NCBI GenBank assembly: GCA_025362735.1
Contig: JANYFL010000040.1
Location: 1-64,000 of the forward strand
DNA: 64,000 nucleotides
Origin: Betaproteobacteria bacterium
GTDB lineage: Bacteria; Pseudomonadota; Gammaproteobacteria; Burkholderiales; Burkholderiaceae_D
Reading direction: 5' to 3'
Shown here: one piece after another, positions 1-9,316 of the stretch
Numbering within the stretch: the first letter of the stretch is position 1
How the letters are laid out: each line of letters opens with the position of its first letter
Position numbers and translations under genes: made by a program
The notes under the pieces: model-generated
The model's database searches: none
Seen by the model: the letters and a program-made list of their open reading frames with translations, nothing else
What the model was told of the DNA's origin: nothing

Positions 1-90
1 GTCTTGTTTGTCATGCTCAAGAATGGTACAGATTATGTGATGCCGGTCGTCTCAACCCAGCTTCACAACAAGGCCAATGACCCCGCTTGA
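1..90 (+). pseudogene. possible 3' remnant of an IS110-type transposase, cut by the window edge
   Basis: Frame 1 is open from the window edge to a TGA at 88-90 and reads VLFVMLKNGTDYV followed by an unrelated tail. The phrase LFxMLxxGTDYV resembles, from memory, the C-terminal part of IS110-family transposases, which normally run on for another 25-30 residues. Here the similarity stops after DYV, so if this is a transposase end it is truncated. Only about 29 codons are visible, so the call is weak. Nothing else recognisable lies between here and the flagellar gene at 234, apart from a short TCCGGC/GCCGGA hairpin at 203-217. Confidence 0.3.
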
Positions 91-233
91 ACCGACCAAC
101 TTACCCAAAAATCCCTTGCAATTTCCAGAGGGATGTTCAGGCTCGAATATATGTAGTCGTTTCGACATGATCTGACAGTTTCCTGATGTGAAGCTGGGGC
201 GGTCCGGCCAAGCCGGAACGACTCTGGTTGTAT

Positions 234-1067
234 TCAAAAAGAAGTCAGCCCCGCATTCCATCCCAAGCCACTAAGTTTGGCATTCCGCCCCCGTTCTAGC
301 GACAGGATGTAACGCTGCAAGAGGTTGCCGGTGGCGTTCGAGAGTTTGAGGAAACCCAGGCCGATACGGTGTTTGGTTTTGCCCGTAGGAAGTACCACTT
401 GCTGCGCATTCGTGACTTGCAGATCGGCGAAGATGACACCAACGCCAGGCAGGTTGATGCGGCAGTTTTCATAACGGTGACCCACAGTGTCGTCCAAATG
501 AACCTGATCGTCGAATAATCCCATTCCACCAAAGCTCAGATCGGTTGGCTTGAGCGTCAGTGCGACAGTCCCATCGGGTTTATCGAGAAGGATCGTGCAT
601 TCGACGGGATGCATGATTGGTACAGGAATACGGAAATGTTCGCGGCGCTGCAGGCGTATCAGACGATCTGGAATTTTCGCGCGCAGGGCGTGACGGCCTT
701 CGTAAAGGGAGAACTGCAAGGCTTCGAGCGTGAAACTGATGCGGATATTGTCGAGCAGGGTTTCCAGTTTGACGCTTTTTGATCGCATCGCGGCCACGTT
801 GATCGCAGGGTTCTGGGCAGAATCGATGATGAGTTGATTGTCGTGTTCGTCTACTTCAATGATCGAGCTGACAAAGAATTCCGGCGTTGCATCAGGGCCT
901 GAAGTGAAGCTTACCGTGGTGAGCAGGCTTTGATCAGCAATGGTGTTAAGCAGAGCCAAAATTTCAGTACGCCCGCGCAGTGTATAAGGCGTCAGATCAA
1001 CTTTCCTGAAGTCGATAGTTGGTAATGAGCCGGTCGATGCAGTCTGCGTTGAGTTTGACTTGTCCAC
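234..1067 (-). CDS. ycgR: flagellar brake protein, YcgR type (PilZ c-di-GMP receptor)
   Basis: 277 residues. Proteins of this family bind cyclic di-GMP through a C-terminal PilZ domain and then act on the flagellar motor to slow or bias rotation. The N-terminal YcgR half spans roughly residues 25-135. The PilZ domain follows, with the arginine-rich entry motif RREHFR at 141-146 and the second signature DLSFGGMG at 176-183, so both c-di-GMP contact motifs are intact. It lies 14 bp downstream of the FlhB-tail gene, at the end of the late flagellar cluster, which fits a motility brake. A diguanylate cyclase encoded a few kb upstream is a plausible source of its ligand (inference). Confidence 0.88.
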   Translation of the reverse strand: MDKSNSTQTASTGSLPTIDFRKVDLTPYTLRGRTEILALLNTIADQSLLTTVSFTSGPDATPEFFVSSIIEVDEHDNQLIIDSAQNPAINVAAMRSKSVKLETLLDNIRISFTLEALQFSLYEGRHALRAKIPDRLIRLQRREHFRIPVPIMHPVECTILLDKPDGTVALTLKPTDLSFGGMGLFDDQVHLDDTVGHRYENCRINLPGVGVIFADLQVTNAQQVVLPTGKTKHRIGLGFLKLSNATGNLLQRYILSLERGRNAKLSGLGWNAGLTSF

Positions 1068-1081
1068 AGTCTTTGCTGTCC

Positions 1082-1390
1082 TTAAGTAGGCAGGTAGGGT
1101 CGTATTGGATTGAATGCGGCATTCCCTGATGCGGAGGATTCAATGGCATAAAGCCAAGCCAGTAACTCTGCCACTGCGCGGTAAAACGCGGCCGGAATTT
1201 CGCGATCCAGATCAACCTGCATCAAGAGGCTGACCAATTCCTTTGACTCATGCACAAAAACGCCATGTTCGCGTGCTCGGGCAATGATTTCTTCGGCGAC
1301 CAGTCCGCGTCCCTTGGCGACAACCATCGGCGCACTGCTGCCACCGTGATAGGCCAACGCGACGGCGTCTTTGAGCTGATCGCGGTTCAT
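1082..1390 (-). CDS. FlhB C-terminal-domain paralogue (FhlB/YlqH-like)
   Basis: A 102-residue protein matching only the cytoplasmic C-terminal domain of the flagellar export gate protein FlhB, without the membrane part. It shows VVAKGRGLVAEEIIARARE and then HESKELVSLLMQVDLDREIP, the usual order of the FlhB substrate-specificity domain. The NPTH autocleavage motif of full FlhB is not present. Stand-alone copies are common next to fliK in beta- and gammaproteobacteria, and their role in switching export specificity is not firmly established. The start codon overlaps the stop of the upstream FliK gene by 4 bp, so the two are probably translationally coupled. Confidence 0.82.
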   Translation of the reverse strand: MNRDQLKDAVALAYHGGSSAPMVVAKGRGLVAEEIIARAREHGVFVHESKELVSLLMQVDLDREIPAAFYRAVAELLAWLYAIESSASGNAAFNPIRPYLPT

Positions 1391-2514
1391 GTGGACTCAC
1401 TCGCTTTAGCCGGTACCGATTCCTCAAGCCCCTCACGGATCGTCAATGCCGTCAGGCCAATACCAGCGCTGCTCATGCGTTCAGACAAATGCAGGCCCTG
1501 ACGCTTCAGTTTTTGTACGGTTCCGGCATCCTGGCCTTGCATTTCAATCTGTACTCTTTCGTCTTGCAAACGAATGCGGGCATGGACTGGCCCCAGCCCG
1601 GGCAGGTTCAGGCTCAGCGTGGTCACCCAGGATTTTTGCTCGGTATCGGCGCCTGAATGTTTTGGTGTTGCCCCATGTTCAGTGGTTTGTTCTGTTTCTT
1701 CGTTGGCCGTCCACAGCATTAACTGGTTGGGCCAGATTTCTCCCTGCCATTGAAAGCGCTTATTTTCCAGTGTATCGATCTGGGCATTTACCAAAGACGA
1801 TAACTCGGCGCTCGCACTGATCGGAGTTGCTGGATTATCCGCAGTAGAAGTAGTTTCAATTATTAAAGCGGAAGGGCTTGCACCTGTATCAACCGTATTG
1901 CTAGCCACCGGCTTGATGGCCGATTGGGCGAGCTGGATTTTTTGAAACAGCTGCTGTTGTGGCTCTTGCTGGAGTAGTGCAAGCGGACGGGTTCCATTCA
2001 GCCATTGCATCACGTGGGCTTCATACGACAGACCACTGGTTTCGATGACTTGACGTAACGCTTGTTCAATCTGGGCACTGGGCATTTGCGCAGTGTTGAG
2101 CACTGGTGTTTTGCCAGTCAGGACAGCCGGACTCTCCTTGCGGTCGACCAGAATGTTTTCCAGCAAGCGCGCACCGGAACTCAGTGAAGTCCCTGTGGTG
2201 TCCGTATCAGGTTCAACTTGAAAAGTGGGCTGGGGCGACTTGCTGATCAGAGAAAGGTTGATTCTCTGCCCGACTCGGGTTTCCGCAGGTAAAGTCATGC
2301 GGGTACGCAGGTTTGCTGCAGCACTACCGAGGTCGACAATGAAACTTCCGTCTTCAAGTTTGGCCACGGCACTGGCTTGCAATATCTGGCCGATGTTGAT
2401 GCGCTCCAGCCGGTCTTGCGTTTCCCGACGTGGACTGCCGACGGCCTCGATTGGCAAAAAGCCTTCGATCCGCGTTACGAGGCGCTCAGTCAGGGATTCC
2501 AGACGTGTGGCCAT
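1387..2514 (-). CDS. fliK: FliK-type flagellar hook-length control protein
   Basis: 375 residues. The C-terminal part (about 295-365) carries the FliK core with LSLNLPGLGPV near 300-310, then HARIRLQDERVQIEM and a closing segment rich in leucine and glycine. The rest is a low-complexity Gln/Thr/Ser-rich linker, as expected for a molecular ruler. FliK is secreted during hook assembly and triggers the switch from rod/hook to filament substrates. It sits between fliT and the FlhB-tail gene, its functional partner type. The central region is poorly conserved in the family, so identification rests on the C-terminal domain and context. A second FliK could exist elsewhere in the genome. Confidence 0.78.
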   Translation of the reverse strand: MATRLESLTERLVTRIEGFLPIEAVGSPRRETQDRLERINIGQILQASAVAKLEDGSFIVDLGSAAANLRTRMTLPAETRVGQRINLSLISKSPQPTFQVEPDTDTTGTSLSSGARLLENILVDRKESPAVLTGKTPVLNTAQMPSAQIEQALRQVIETSGLSYEAHVMQWLNGTRPLALLQQEPQQQLFQKIQLAQSAIKPVASNTVDTGASPSALIIETTSTADNPATPISASAELSSLVNAQIDTLENKRFQWQGEIWPNQLMLWTANEETEQTTEHGATPKHSGADTEQKSWVTTLSLNLPGLGPVHARIRLQDERVQIEMQGQDAGTVQKLKRQGLHLSERMSSAGIGLTALTIREGLEESVPAKASEST

Positions 2515-2543
2515 CGTAGTTCCTCAGGGCAACTCAGCCCGCG

Positions 2544-2882
2544 TCAGCCCGGCGGCGCCGCGCCGTAGGTATTGCTGAGCTTGCGTTTGGCGCCATTGCT
2601 GTTGAGCAAGTTGGCCAGGTGATCAATCCAGGGTTCCGTGATCTCGCGGATCGCTTTGTCGTCAGCCAGAATCTTCTGAATCATTCTGAGCTTGTGCTCG
2701 CGTTCCGATGCCGTCAGCGGCGTGCCCGCTTCTCCGGATTTGAGTACATTGACATGCACGGCGCATTCCGTCTCAAGGGTAGACAAGCGCTCCCAGTCAC
2801 TCGATTGGGCAGCCAACAGCATTTGTCCCGTCAGTTCCGAAACGGCGGTGTAAGTCGCAATCACCTTGTGGTTATCCATCAT
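2544..2882 (-). CDS. fliT: flagellar protein FliT (FliD export chaperone)
   Basis: A small helical protein of 112 residues if translation begins at the ATG at 2882. I chose this start because GAAAG lies 7 bp upstream and the reading frame then does not overlap fliS; an ATG one codon later is equally possible, and a longer in-frame start at 2927 would overlap fliS. FliT binds the cap protein FliD and in enterobacteria also down-regulates FlhDC. The sequence is mainly amphipathic helix (SELTGQMLLAAQSSDWERL, then IREITEPWIDHLANLL), as in the FliT family, which is weakly conserved. The position directly after fliS and fliD supports the call more than the sequence does. Confidence 0.72.
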   Translation of the reverse strand: MMDNHKVIATYTAVSELTGQMLLAAQSSDWERLSTLETECAVHVNVLKSGEAGTPLTASEREHKLRMIQKILADDKAIREITEPWIDHLANLLNSNGAKRKLSNTYGAAPPG

Positions 2883-2892
2883 TATTGTTCTT

Positions 2893-3390
2893 TCAGAAAC
2901 TGGAACTGCGATAAGAAGACAGCCCATTGGTCAATGGCTGTCCTGCAGATGTACTGGAAGTGGCTGATATTGTCTCAGAAGATTCCATGCCCGCGGCGGT
3001 CTGCTTGGGCATGTTTTCCCAGGCGGTTTTCAGATCCTGCAGCAGCTTTCTCACTTCTTCAATCTTGGTCACATTGTTGTGCAGATTCGCCATGAACAGG
3101 CAATTACTCATGTATTGATATAGCGCGTCGAGATTCAGCGCGATATCGCCACCCACATCCTTGTTCAGACTGGCACGCAGGCCACTTTCGATGATCATGA
3201 TGGCTTTGGAAATCGTCTGGCCTTTTGATTCGATGCGACCTGCACGCATTTCGGTCAGCGCCTGATTGGTAACCACCAGAGCACCTTCAAACAGCATGAC
3301 AATCAACTGGTGTGGATTGGCTGCTTCCACACCGGTTTCGATGCCCACTTTGGCATAAGCTTTCGACGGATGATGCGGCGATCCGAACAT
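2893..3390 (-). CDS. fliS: flagellin export chaperone FliS
   Basis: 165 residues. FliS binds the C-terminal helices of flagellin in the cytoplasm and keeps it unpolymerised until export. The conserved opening YAKVGIETGVEAANPHQLIVMLFEGA and the later ALNLDALYQYMSNCLFMANL are typical of the family (a four-helix bundle). The last 35 or so residues (Ser/Thr-rich) extend beyond the usual FliS length of about 130. AGGAAA lies 6 bp before the ATG. It follows fliD and precedes fliT. Confidence 0.92.
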   Translation of the reverse strand: MFGSPHHPSKAYAKVGIETGVEAANPHQLIVMLFEGALVVTNQALTEMRAGRIESKGQTISKAIMIIESGLRASLNKDVGGDIALNLDALYQYMSNCLFMANLHNNVTKIEEVRKLLQDLKTAWENMPKQTAAGMESSETISATSSTSAGQPLTNGLSSYRSSSF

Positions 3391-3419
3391 GAAGTTTCCT
3401 GGTTAAATTTTTAAGTTAG

Positions 3420-5420
3420 TTAATTTGAGCTGTTCTTGCTGCCGTTCAGCGTGGCGAGCTGCTGGGTCAGGAAAGTGCTGGTGTTTTTCAAACTGCTGAT
3501 CGTGGTGTCAAGAGCATTGAACTGGGCACGGTATCGTGCCTCAATCGCGGTCAGCCGACTATTGAGCGCATCTTCCTTCTTGCCGATATCAGTAATCGAG
3601 CGTTGCAGACCATCGGTACGACTGGCGATCAAGCCTTTGGTTGTGAGCATGCCATCAAGCAGGGCATTCAGTTTGCTGCTCAGACCTTGAGTAATGGTGA
3701 CCGTCCCACGGTTACCGGTGGCACCACCACTGACGAGCAGACTCAGTCCTTGTGTGCTGCCATTGGTTCCCAACAAAGTTTGTCCGCTGGCTGTCGTCGC
3801 ATTGCCGCCGATTGTGCCAGCCAGACTGGTACCGCTGGTACTGGTTGCGGTACCCAAAAGCGCCGCGACTGCATTGCCTCCCAAAGTCAGGCTCGAGCTT
3901 GAGCCATAGCTGTTGGAGCGAAGGGTCAACAACCCGGCTGACTGCGTAACGGTCACGCCCAATGCCGTCCCTTTGACGAGATTTGCCCCGTTAATTGCGG
4001 ATTGAATTTGCGCGGCAATCTGAGACTGGTTGTAGCTGCCATGTGCGAGAGTGACCGAACTGGCCACACCATCCAGCGTAAATGTCAGCGCATCATTGCT
4101 GCCGTCAATGACGGTCGTCGTGCCCAATGGCGTTGATCCGACTGCACTGCCTTGCGTGGCTACGCTTGAAATATTCACACCATAAGTGCCGGGTATCGTC
4201 GAAGAAGTCGAACCGATGTAAGTGACCAGGGCATCTGTCGTCTTTCCCGATGTGGCGAACAACGAGGCCACAGCCGTAGGATTGGCGGTCAGTGCGGTCT
4301 GCAGTTTATTGCTGTCGAGTGCGAGCGCCCCGTCTTTCTGGAAAGCCACGCCGATCTGCGAAAGCGTCGTGTAACCATTGCCTTGAATGGCGCTGGTCAA
4401 CACACCGCGGATTGAAGATTGGATTCTTTGCGTGGTTGAATCGCCCAGAAGCAGTCCGCCTTGCTTGGTCGAGGCATCGTAAGCGGTCAGACCGGAGAGG
4501 GTCTTGGCCGTATCGTTATAGGCGGATACGAAACCCTGAACGGCTGTCTTGATCGCGGTTTGGTCGAGACTGGTATTCAGGCTGGCCGTACCTGTCTTGA
4601 GCAAATTCAGGGTAACACCTTGCAGCGTATTACTGACCGTATTCGAAGCGCTCGTAATGGCCAGGCCGTTGACAGTGAGATTGGCATCTTGCGCCACTTG
4701 TGCCTGAACCAGATTCTGCGTACCGGTCGGGTCGTTCGCCAGCAGGCTGCCTAAGCTGGCATCGCCACTGACGCTGATCTTGACGCTTGAAGCAGCACCG
4801 GTTTTGCTGGAGGTCAACACCAGTCGATAAGGCGTGGCGCTACCGTCATTGACGATAGCGGCTGTGACACCAAGGCTGGCATTGTTGATCGCGTCCCGAA
4901 TCCCGATCAGGCTGTTGTTGCTGGCATCAATGGTGAGGGAACCGGATGCAATATTGGGATTGGCGGTGAAGCTGGCGCCGGTGTACACACCGCCACTCAA
5001 GCTTCCTCCGGCAATGCTGCCGAAGTCAAAGCTGATGGTTGTTGTCGCGCCGCTGCCAATGCTGGCTTTGGGGTCAGCCTGTCCCGCTGCAGAAAGACTT
5101 TGGGCTTGAGCGAGCTGACCGACATTGATGGAGTAGCTGCCTGCGCTGGCATTGGTTGCCGTAGTCGCAGTCAAAACATTGGGGTCGCTGACATTGGTCG
5201 TTAGTTTGGTCAGTGACGTTACATTGCTCAGGCTGGAAAGCGAATTCTGGAAAGAGCTGAGCGAGCCTTTCAAGGTTCCATACGCCGATATCTTGGCTTG
5301 ATATCCCGCTTCTTTGGTCTTGAGATCGTTCAGCGGCTGCTGCTCAATCGTCATCAACTGCGTGACGATGCTGTTGACGTCGAGACCGGAACCTATGCCA
5401 GCGGATGTAATCGAGGCCAT
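3420..5420 (-). CDS. fliD: flagellar hook-associated protein 2 (filament cap) FliD
   Basis: 666 residues. FliD forms the cap at the filament tip and folds incoming flagellin. The N-terminus has the family signature ITSAGIGSGLDVNSIVTQLM and QQPLNDLKTKEAGYQAKISA (coiled-coil D0). The C-terminus has the matching D0 helix, SLKNTSTFLTQQLATLNG. The middle is Ser/Thr/Ala/Gly-rich and carries the variable D2-D3 head; the protein is on the long side for FliD (often 450-500), so the head is enlarged. It is followed by fliS and fliT. There is no strong ribosome-binding site before the ATG. Confidence 0.93.
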   Translation of the reverse strand: MASITSAGIGSGLDVNSIVTQLMTIEQQPLNDLKTKEAGYQAKISAYGTLKGSLSSFQNSLSSLSNVTSLTKLTTNVSDPNVLTATTATNASAGSYSINVGQLAQAQSLSAAGQADPKASIGSGATTTISFDFGSIAGGSLSGGVYTGASFTANPNIASGSLTIDASNNSLIGIRDAINNASLGVTAAIVNDGSATPYRLVLTSSKTGAASSVKISVSGDASLGSLLANDPTGTQNLVQAQVAQDANLTVNGLAITSASNTVSNTLQGVTLNLLKTGTASLNTSLDQTAIKTAVQGFVSAYNDTAKTLSGLTAYDASTKQGGLLLGDSTTQRIQSSIRGVLTSAIQGNGYTTLSQIGVAFQKDGALALDSNKLQTALTANPTAVASLFATSGKTTDALVTYIGSTSSTIPGTYGVNISSVATQGSAVGSTPLGTTTVIDGSNDALTFTLDGVASSVTLAHGSYNQSQIAAQIQSAINGANLVKGTALGVTVTQSAGLLTLRSNSYGSSSSLTLGGNAVAALLGTATSTSGTSLAGTIGGNATTASGQTLLGTNGSTQGLSLLVSGGATGNRGTVTITQGLSSKLNALLDGMLTTKGLIASRTDGLQRSITDIGKKEDALNSRLTAIEARYRAQFNALDTTISSLKNTSTFLTQQLATLNGSKNSSN

Positions 5421-5520
5421 GACGTAATCAGATAAGTCGAATTGGTTAAGTCGCTAAATAAATCTGTTTCAACAGAGCAAAATGATGCGCTGTCGGTGCG
5501 GGTAAAACTTCAGGTAGAGC

Positions 5521-5883
5521 TTAAGCAGAATCATTGACCAGAGTGCCCTTGAATTTCGTCAAGGCATGAGCGATGCGTACCACGACTTCAGCCGGAAACT
5601 GGGCAACCACTTCTTTGGTGTTCGAATCAACGACCCGAACGACAGTCATTCCGCTATCGTGATCAACGCTGAAATTCAGATCCCGACTGGGATTCGAATC
5701 CCTGATTTCGGCATTGATTTCGTCGAGCGCCTTTTTGTTGCTGACCGTTGAAGTGGATGGGTTGACCGAAGCCGCAGGAGCCGGTGTCGCCGCAGGCGTG
5801 TTCTGAGTCGTGACTGCGGACTTGAGCGCAGGCGTATACACCGTCGAAGGCGATGCTGCTGCTGTCAAATTTGAAAGGTCCAT
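5521..5883 (-). CDS. flaG: FlaG family flagellar protein
   Basis: 120 residues. The conserved C-terminal half contains LNFSVDHDSGMTVVRVVDSN and VVAQFPAEVVVRIAHAL, diagnostic of FlaG. The N-terminal half is an Ala/Pro/Thr-rich tail. FlaG affects filament length in several bacteria, though its mechanism is unclear. It sits between fliC and fliD as in Aeromonas, Pseudomonas and many betaproteobacteria. AGGAA precedes the ATG at a good distance. It is separated from fliC by an apparent terminator, so it is probably transcribed partly by readthrough or from its own promoter. Confidence 0.88.
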   Translation of the reverse strand: MDLSNLTAAASPSTVYTPALKSAVTTQNTPAATPAPAASVNPSTSTVSNKKALDEINAEIRDSNPSRDLNFSVDHDSGMTVVRVVDSNTKEVVAQFPAEVVVRIAHALTKFKGTLVNDSA

Positions 5884-5896
5884 GGCAGTTCCTAGT

Positions 5897-5933
5897 TAAA
5901 AACCCCGACCGGCCTGTTTAGAGGTCGATCGGG
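5897..5933 (-). terminator. intrinsic terminator after fliC
   Basis: Read on the minus strand, CCCGATCGACC and GGCCGGTCGGG form a stem around a TCTAAACA loop and are followed by GTTTTTAA. It lies between the fliC stop codon and the flaG start, as expected for a highly expressed flagellin gene transcribed on its own. Confidence 0.7.
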
Positions 5934-5953
5934 TCATTACTGTTACGGTCTGA

Positions 5954-7369
5954 TTACTTCAACAGGGTCAGCACCGTGTTCGGCAAGGCATTGGCCTGAG
6001 CCAGAATCGCCGTACCGGCTTGTTGCAGCACTTGGTTCTTGGTCAACGACGCCGTTTCCGCAGCAAAGTCAGCATCCTGAATCCGCGAACGTGCAGCTGA
6101 AAGGTTCTCAGACGTCGTTTGCAGATTGGTCACGACCGAGGCAAAGCGGTTTTGAATGGCACCGAGATTGGCGCGGCTGGAGTTGACTTGAGCCAGGGCA
6201 GCGTCGATCGAAGACAGCGCGGTATTAGCGCCATTCACGCTCGAGATATCAATGGCTGCGATGGCCGTACCGGTTGGAGCAATGGCAGTCGTATTGGCGA
6301 ATGCGCCCGCAAAGACAACGTTGCCCGTCGTACCGGCTGGAGCCTGGTAGGTCAGATTGATCGTTGCACCGGTGGTTGCAGCAGCAGCCAGGCCATACGA
6401 AGCCAATGCGGCGCCAGTGGCACCTCCTGCAGCGAAGTTTGCGACGGTGATGTTGCGGCCATCGGCTGCAGACAGGCTTACGCCGGCGCCAGTGTCAGTG
6501 GCGATCACGCCGGTTACGGAGGACTGGGCATTGATCGCGGATACTGCATTGGTACGGTTGGTGGTCAGGTTGGTTGTGCCTGCAATCGTGATGGTCAGGC
6601 CGTTGATGTCAACGGTGGAGTTGCCGGCTGCGGTTGGCGCCGTGCCGGAAGTTCCAGCAGCGACTGTCGTGGCGTTTGCTGTGGCCGACAAACCGGTTAC
6701 TCCGGCAGCATTGACTGCTGCCGCAATGGCTTTGGCATCGGTAGCGATGGTGCCCAAAGAAACAGCGCTGCCGCTGCCGATCGTAACCGTGCTTGCGGTG
6801 GTCGAGTTACTGGCTGTACCGATGCTCAGATTGGTTTGCGTATAACCCTGGAATTGACCCAGAGCGCTCGAGCGGGCACTCGCGATCGAGGAAATTGAAA
6901 TGGTCTGACCGGCATTTGCACCGACCTGGAAAGCTTGGGCAACGAAGGAACCGTCCAGCAACTTGACGCCGTTGAAATCGGTTTGTGCGCCGACACGGTC
7001 AATTTCTGCTACGAGCTGTGAAACTTCCTGTTGCAGAGCGGCGCGATCCGAAGAGCTGTTGGTTGCATTGGCTGACTGTACAGCCAGCTCACGAATGCGC
7101 TGCAGATTATCGCCGACGCTGGAGAGGGCGCCTTCAGCCGTTTGCGCCAGCGAGATACCATCGTTCGCGTTGCGTGCAGCAACATTCAGGCCATTGATCT
7201 GGCTGGTGAAGCGCTGGCTGATGGCGAGACCGGCAGCGTCGTCTTTGGCGCTGTTGATACGCAGGCCGGTCGACAGACGTTGCAAGGAAACGTTCAGCGC
7301 GCTTTGCGAGCTGTTCAGGTTACGCTGCGCGTTGAGCGAAGCAATGTTGGTGTTGATTGTTTGTGCCAT
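5954..7369 (-). CDS. fliC: flagellin FliC
   Basis: 471 residues, the filament subunit. The N-terminal D0/D1 region (about 1-170) starts [18 protein letters not shown] and includes [19 protein letters not shown]. The C-terminal D1/D0 region (about 380-471) includes [16 protein letters not shown] and ends [13 protein letters not shown], so both filament-core segments are complete. The middle is a variable Ala/Thr/Gly-rich surface domain. AGGAG lies just before the ATG. Transcription starts from the sigma-28 promoter at 7473-7500. There is only one flagellin gene in the window. Confidence 0.96.
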   Translation of the reverse strand: MAQTINTNIASLNAQRNLNSSQSALNVSLQRLSTGLRINSAKDDAAGLAISQRFTSQINGLNVAARNANDGISLAQTAEGALSSVGDNLQRIRELAVQSANATNSSSDRAALQQEVSQLVAEIDRVGAQTDFNGVKLLDGSFVAQAFQVGANAGQTISISSIASARSSALGQFQGYTQTNLSIGTASNSTTASTVTIGSGSAVSLGTIATDAKAIAAAVNAAGVTGLSATANATTVAAGTSGTAPTAAGNSTVDINGLTITIAGTTNLTTNRTNAVSAINAQSSVTGVIATDTGAGVSLSAADGRNITVANFAAGGATGAALASYGLAAAATTGATINLTYQAPAGTTGNVVFAGAFANTTAIAPTGTAIAAIDISSVNGANTALSSIDAALAQVNSSRANLGAIQNRFASVVTNLQTTSENLSAARSRIQDADFAAETASLTKNQVLQQAGTAILAQANALPNTVLTLLK

Positions 7370-7472
7370 TTGTAAATCTCCTAGAGGGTAGAGGGGTCCG
7401 ATGAACCGGCTTGTGAGCCATCAACATTGGTTGGCCTCTAGATGAGGCAGTAAAACCGCCGTTATGTTTGGT

Positions 7473-7500
7473 TTATCGGACTGGACTGGAGAAAGTTTAG
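7473..7500 (-). promoter_or_regulatory. sigma-28 (FliA) promoter of fliC
   Basis: On the minus strand the sequence reads CTAAA, exactly 15 bases, then TCCGATAA. This differs from the enterobacterial FliA consensus (TAAA-N15-GCCGATAA) at one position. It lies about 100 bp upstream of the fliC start, leaving a leader of roughly 95 nt. Confidence 0.85.
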
Positions 7501-7591
7501 GCGGCTGTTACACCTGCGTTACACCATTCTTCTCCGGACCAGTCAGAATTCAAGCCCGTGCTCCCCCTTTCGGCTGCAATTGTCAAAATCT

Positions 7592-9187
7592 TTAATCATG
7601 CAGGGCGTCAGACGCAGGTTCCGGCAGCGCAGGATGCGCAGTAACGACCTGGTTTTTCCCTTCTCTTTTCGCCTGATACATCGCCTCATCTGCGCGCTGA
7701 GTTAGCGCCTCAAGATTCTCGGGCGGTATCCGTAATGCGATCCCGGCGCTGAAAGTAATAACCAGGCGCTTTTCGTCTGCCATAAAAAAACGCCGGGTCA
7801 ATTCACGCTGGACTCTGGTCAAAATCTCTGCGGCCTGTTCGAGACTGGTTTCTGGTAAAAGAATCAGAAATTCTTCACCGCCATAGCGCGCAACTTCATC
7901 TGTGGGTCGCAGGGTTTGCTTGATGATGTCAACCAGATGAATCAGCGCATCATCGCCGACACCGTGCCCATGTGCATCGTTGAGATCCTTGAAGTTGTCG
8001 ATATCCAGCATGGCGATAGACAAAGGTGCCCCACTACGATCTGAACGCGCGACCTCACGATCAAATGCTTCTTCGAGGCCACGACGATTCAAGCTGCCGG
8101 TCAATTGATCTTCACGCAGTTTTTCACTGACGGCATCCAGTTCGGCTTCAAGCTGTTGAATCCGCAGTTCAGCGCTTTGAACTTCCATTTGCGCCATCAA
8201 AATCGATTCGCGCGCCTGCATGGTTTCGTTATGCACACTCTGGGTTTCACGCATGACTTCATCGAGTATCGTGTGCAGGGTATTGATGTCCGTCGCACGT
8301 CCAATTTTTTCCGTGTACTTCGCCATTTTTTCGTTGTAGTCACCGGTCTTGGTCGCAATGGTGCCGAGCCGATCCACGAAGGTAATCATCATGTTTTTCA
8401 GCGTCAGCTTGGCTTCTTTCAAGCTATGTTTGACGACGCTTTGCTTGTAGATAATTTCTTTGAGGCTTTTGGTGGCGCTGTCCAGCATGCCAATGTCAAT
8501 CTGACCGGCAATCAGTTGACGTACTACTTCAACCTGGCCCGACAGCCAGCTATCATCGTCAAGCAGTTCGCTGATGTTTTCCAGCAGCAGAGCGAGCAGA
8601 CGCCGCATCATTTCCTGCTGCTCGGACAATTCGCCGCTGCGGGTTTCGATGCGATAACAAAGTTGTTTCAGGCGGCTGGCAATGCGTACCAATTCTTCTT
8701 CGTTGGTAGCCTCTTTCACAGCCAAGCCTAAGGCTTCAGCCTCGGTCAACAAATCAGGAGCGCCTTCGACCAATGCGGCCACGGCAACGGTCAGCGTGCG
8801 CGAGAGCAGCACCCGCAACAATTGGGCTTCATCCGCATCGTTGGAAACCTGGATATTGGTCTGGGCAAAGGATTTCTGATTGAGGCGACGTTCAATCAGC
8901 AGGCTTAGGGTTTTACTGCATTCACGCCAGTCACTCGACTGGATGGTGCGTTTCAGACGCTGACCAAAATCGATGGTGTCACCGCCGTTCCGGGTCAGAT
9001 GGGCTGCAAACTGGGTCAGGACGGTTTCGGCATTGTTTTCTTGCCCAGCGCCCGTGATTTCCAGATAAGCAGCGCGATAGGCGTCTGGCGTCGGCGCAAT
9101 GCGGCGCGTTGCCATCATGCGAAACGCTTCGCGAGCAATATCTGCGGGATTCCGCGATTCCGGCTGCGGTGGGCGACTAGCCTGCAT
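7592..9187 (-). CDS. diguanylate cyclase with a C-terminal GGDEF domain
   Basis: 531 residues. The C-terminal domain begins with DQLTGSLNRRGLEEAFDRE. It has an active-site GGEEF at about 436-440 and an intact allosteric inhibition site RPTD at 427-430, five residues upstream, so the enzyme should make c-di-GMP and be product-inhibited. The first 350 residues lack membrane segments. They are mostly helical, with a coiled coil (SAELRIQQLEAELDAVSEKL) feeding the GGDEF domain, and include an unnamed sensory region. It is the next gene upstream of fliC and on the same strand. The same cluster ends with a PilZ brake, suggesting local c-di-GMP control of motility (inference). Confidence 0.9.
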   Translation of the reverse strand: MQASRPPQPESRNPADIAREAFRMMATRRIAPTPDAYRAAYLEITGAGQENNAETVLTQFAAHLTRNGGDTIDFGQRLKRTIQSSDWRECSKTLSLLIERRLNQKSFAQTNIQVSNDADEAQLLRVLLSRTLTVAVAALVEGAPDLLTEAEALGLAVKEATNEEELVRIASRLKQLCYRIETRSGELSEQQEMMRRLLALLLENISELLDDDSWLSGQVEVVRQLIAGQIDIGMLDSATKSLKEIIYKQSVVKHSLKEAKLTLKNMMITFVDRLGTIATKTGDYNEKMAKYTEKIGRATDINTLHTILDEVMRETQSVHNETMQARESILMAQMEVQSAELRIQQLEAELDAVSEKLREDQLTGSLNRRGLEEAFDREVARSDRSGAPLSIAMLDIDNFKDLNDAHGHGVGDDALIHLVDIIKQTLRPTDEVARYGGEEFLILLPETSLEQAAEILTRVQRELTRRFFMADEKRLVITFSAGIALRIPPENLEALTQRADEAMYQAKREGKNQVVTAHPALPEPASDALHD

Positions 9188-9316
9188 GGGTTCAAGCCTT
9201 CATAAACGAGATAAACCGCATGCTAAAGCGCAGAGGTCTGATTCAATCAGGCGATTAGGGGTTTAAAACCCTGTTAATTCTGAGGCAAAGTTTGGAGCCA
9301 ATTTGACCCCTAAGAC

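Noticed and set aside
6119-6898. Long open frame (259 codons) antisense to fliC
   Set aside because: It is a by-product of the Ala/Thr/Gly-rich flagellin coding sequence; composition is odd (Cys/Gly/Arg) and no family is recognisable.
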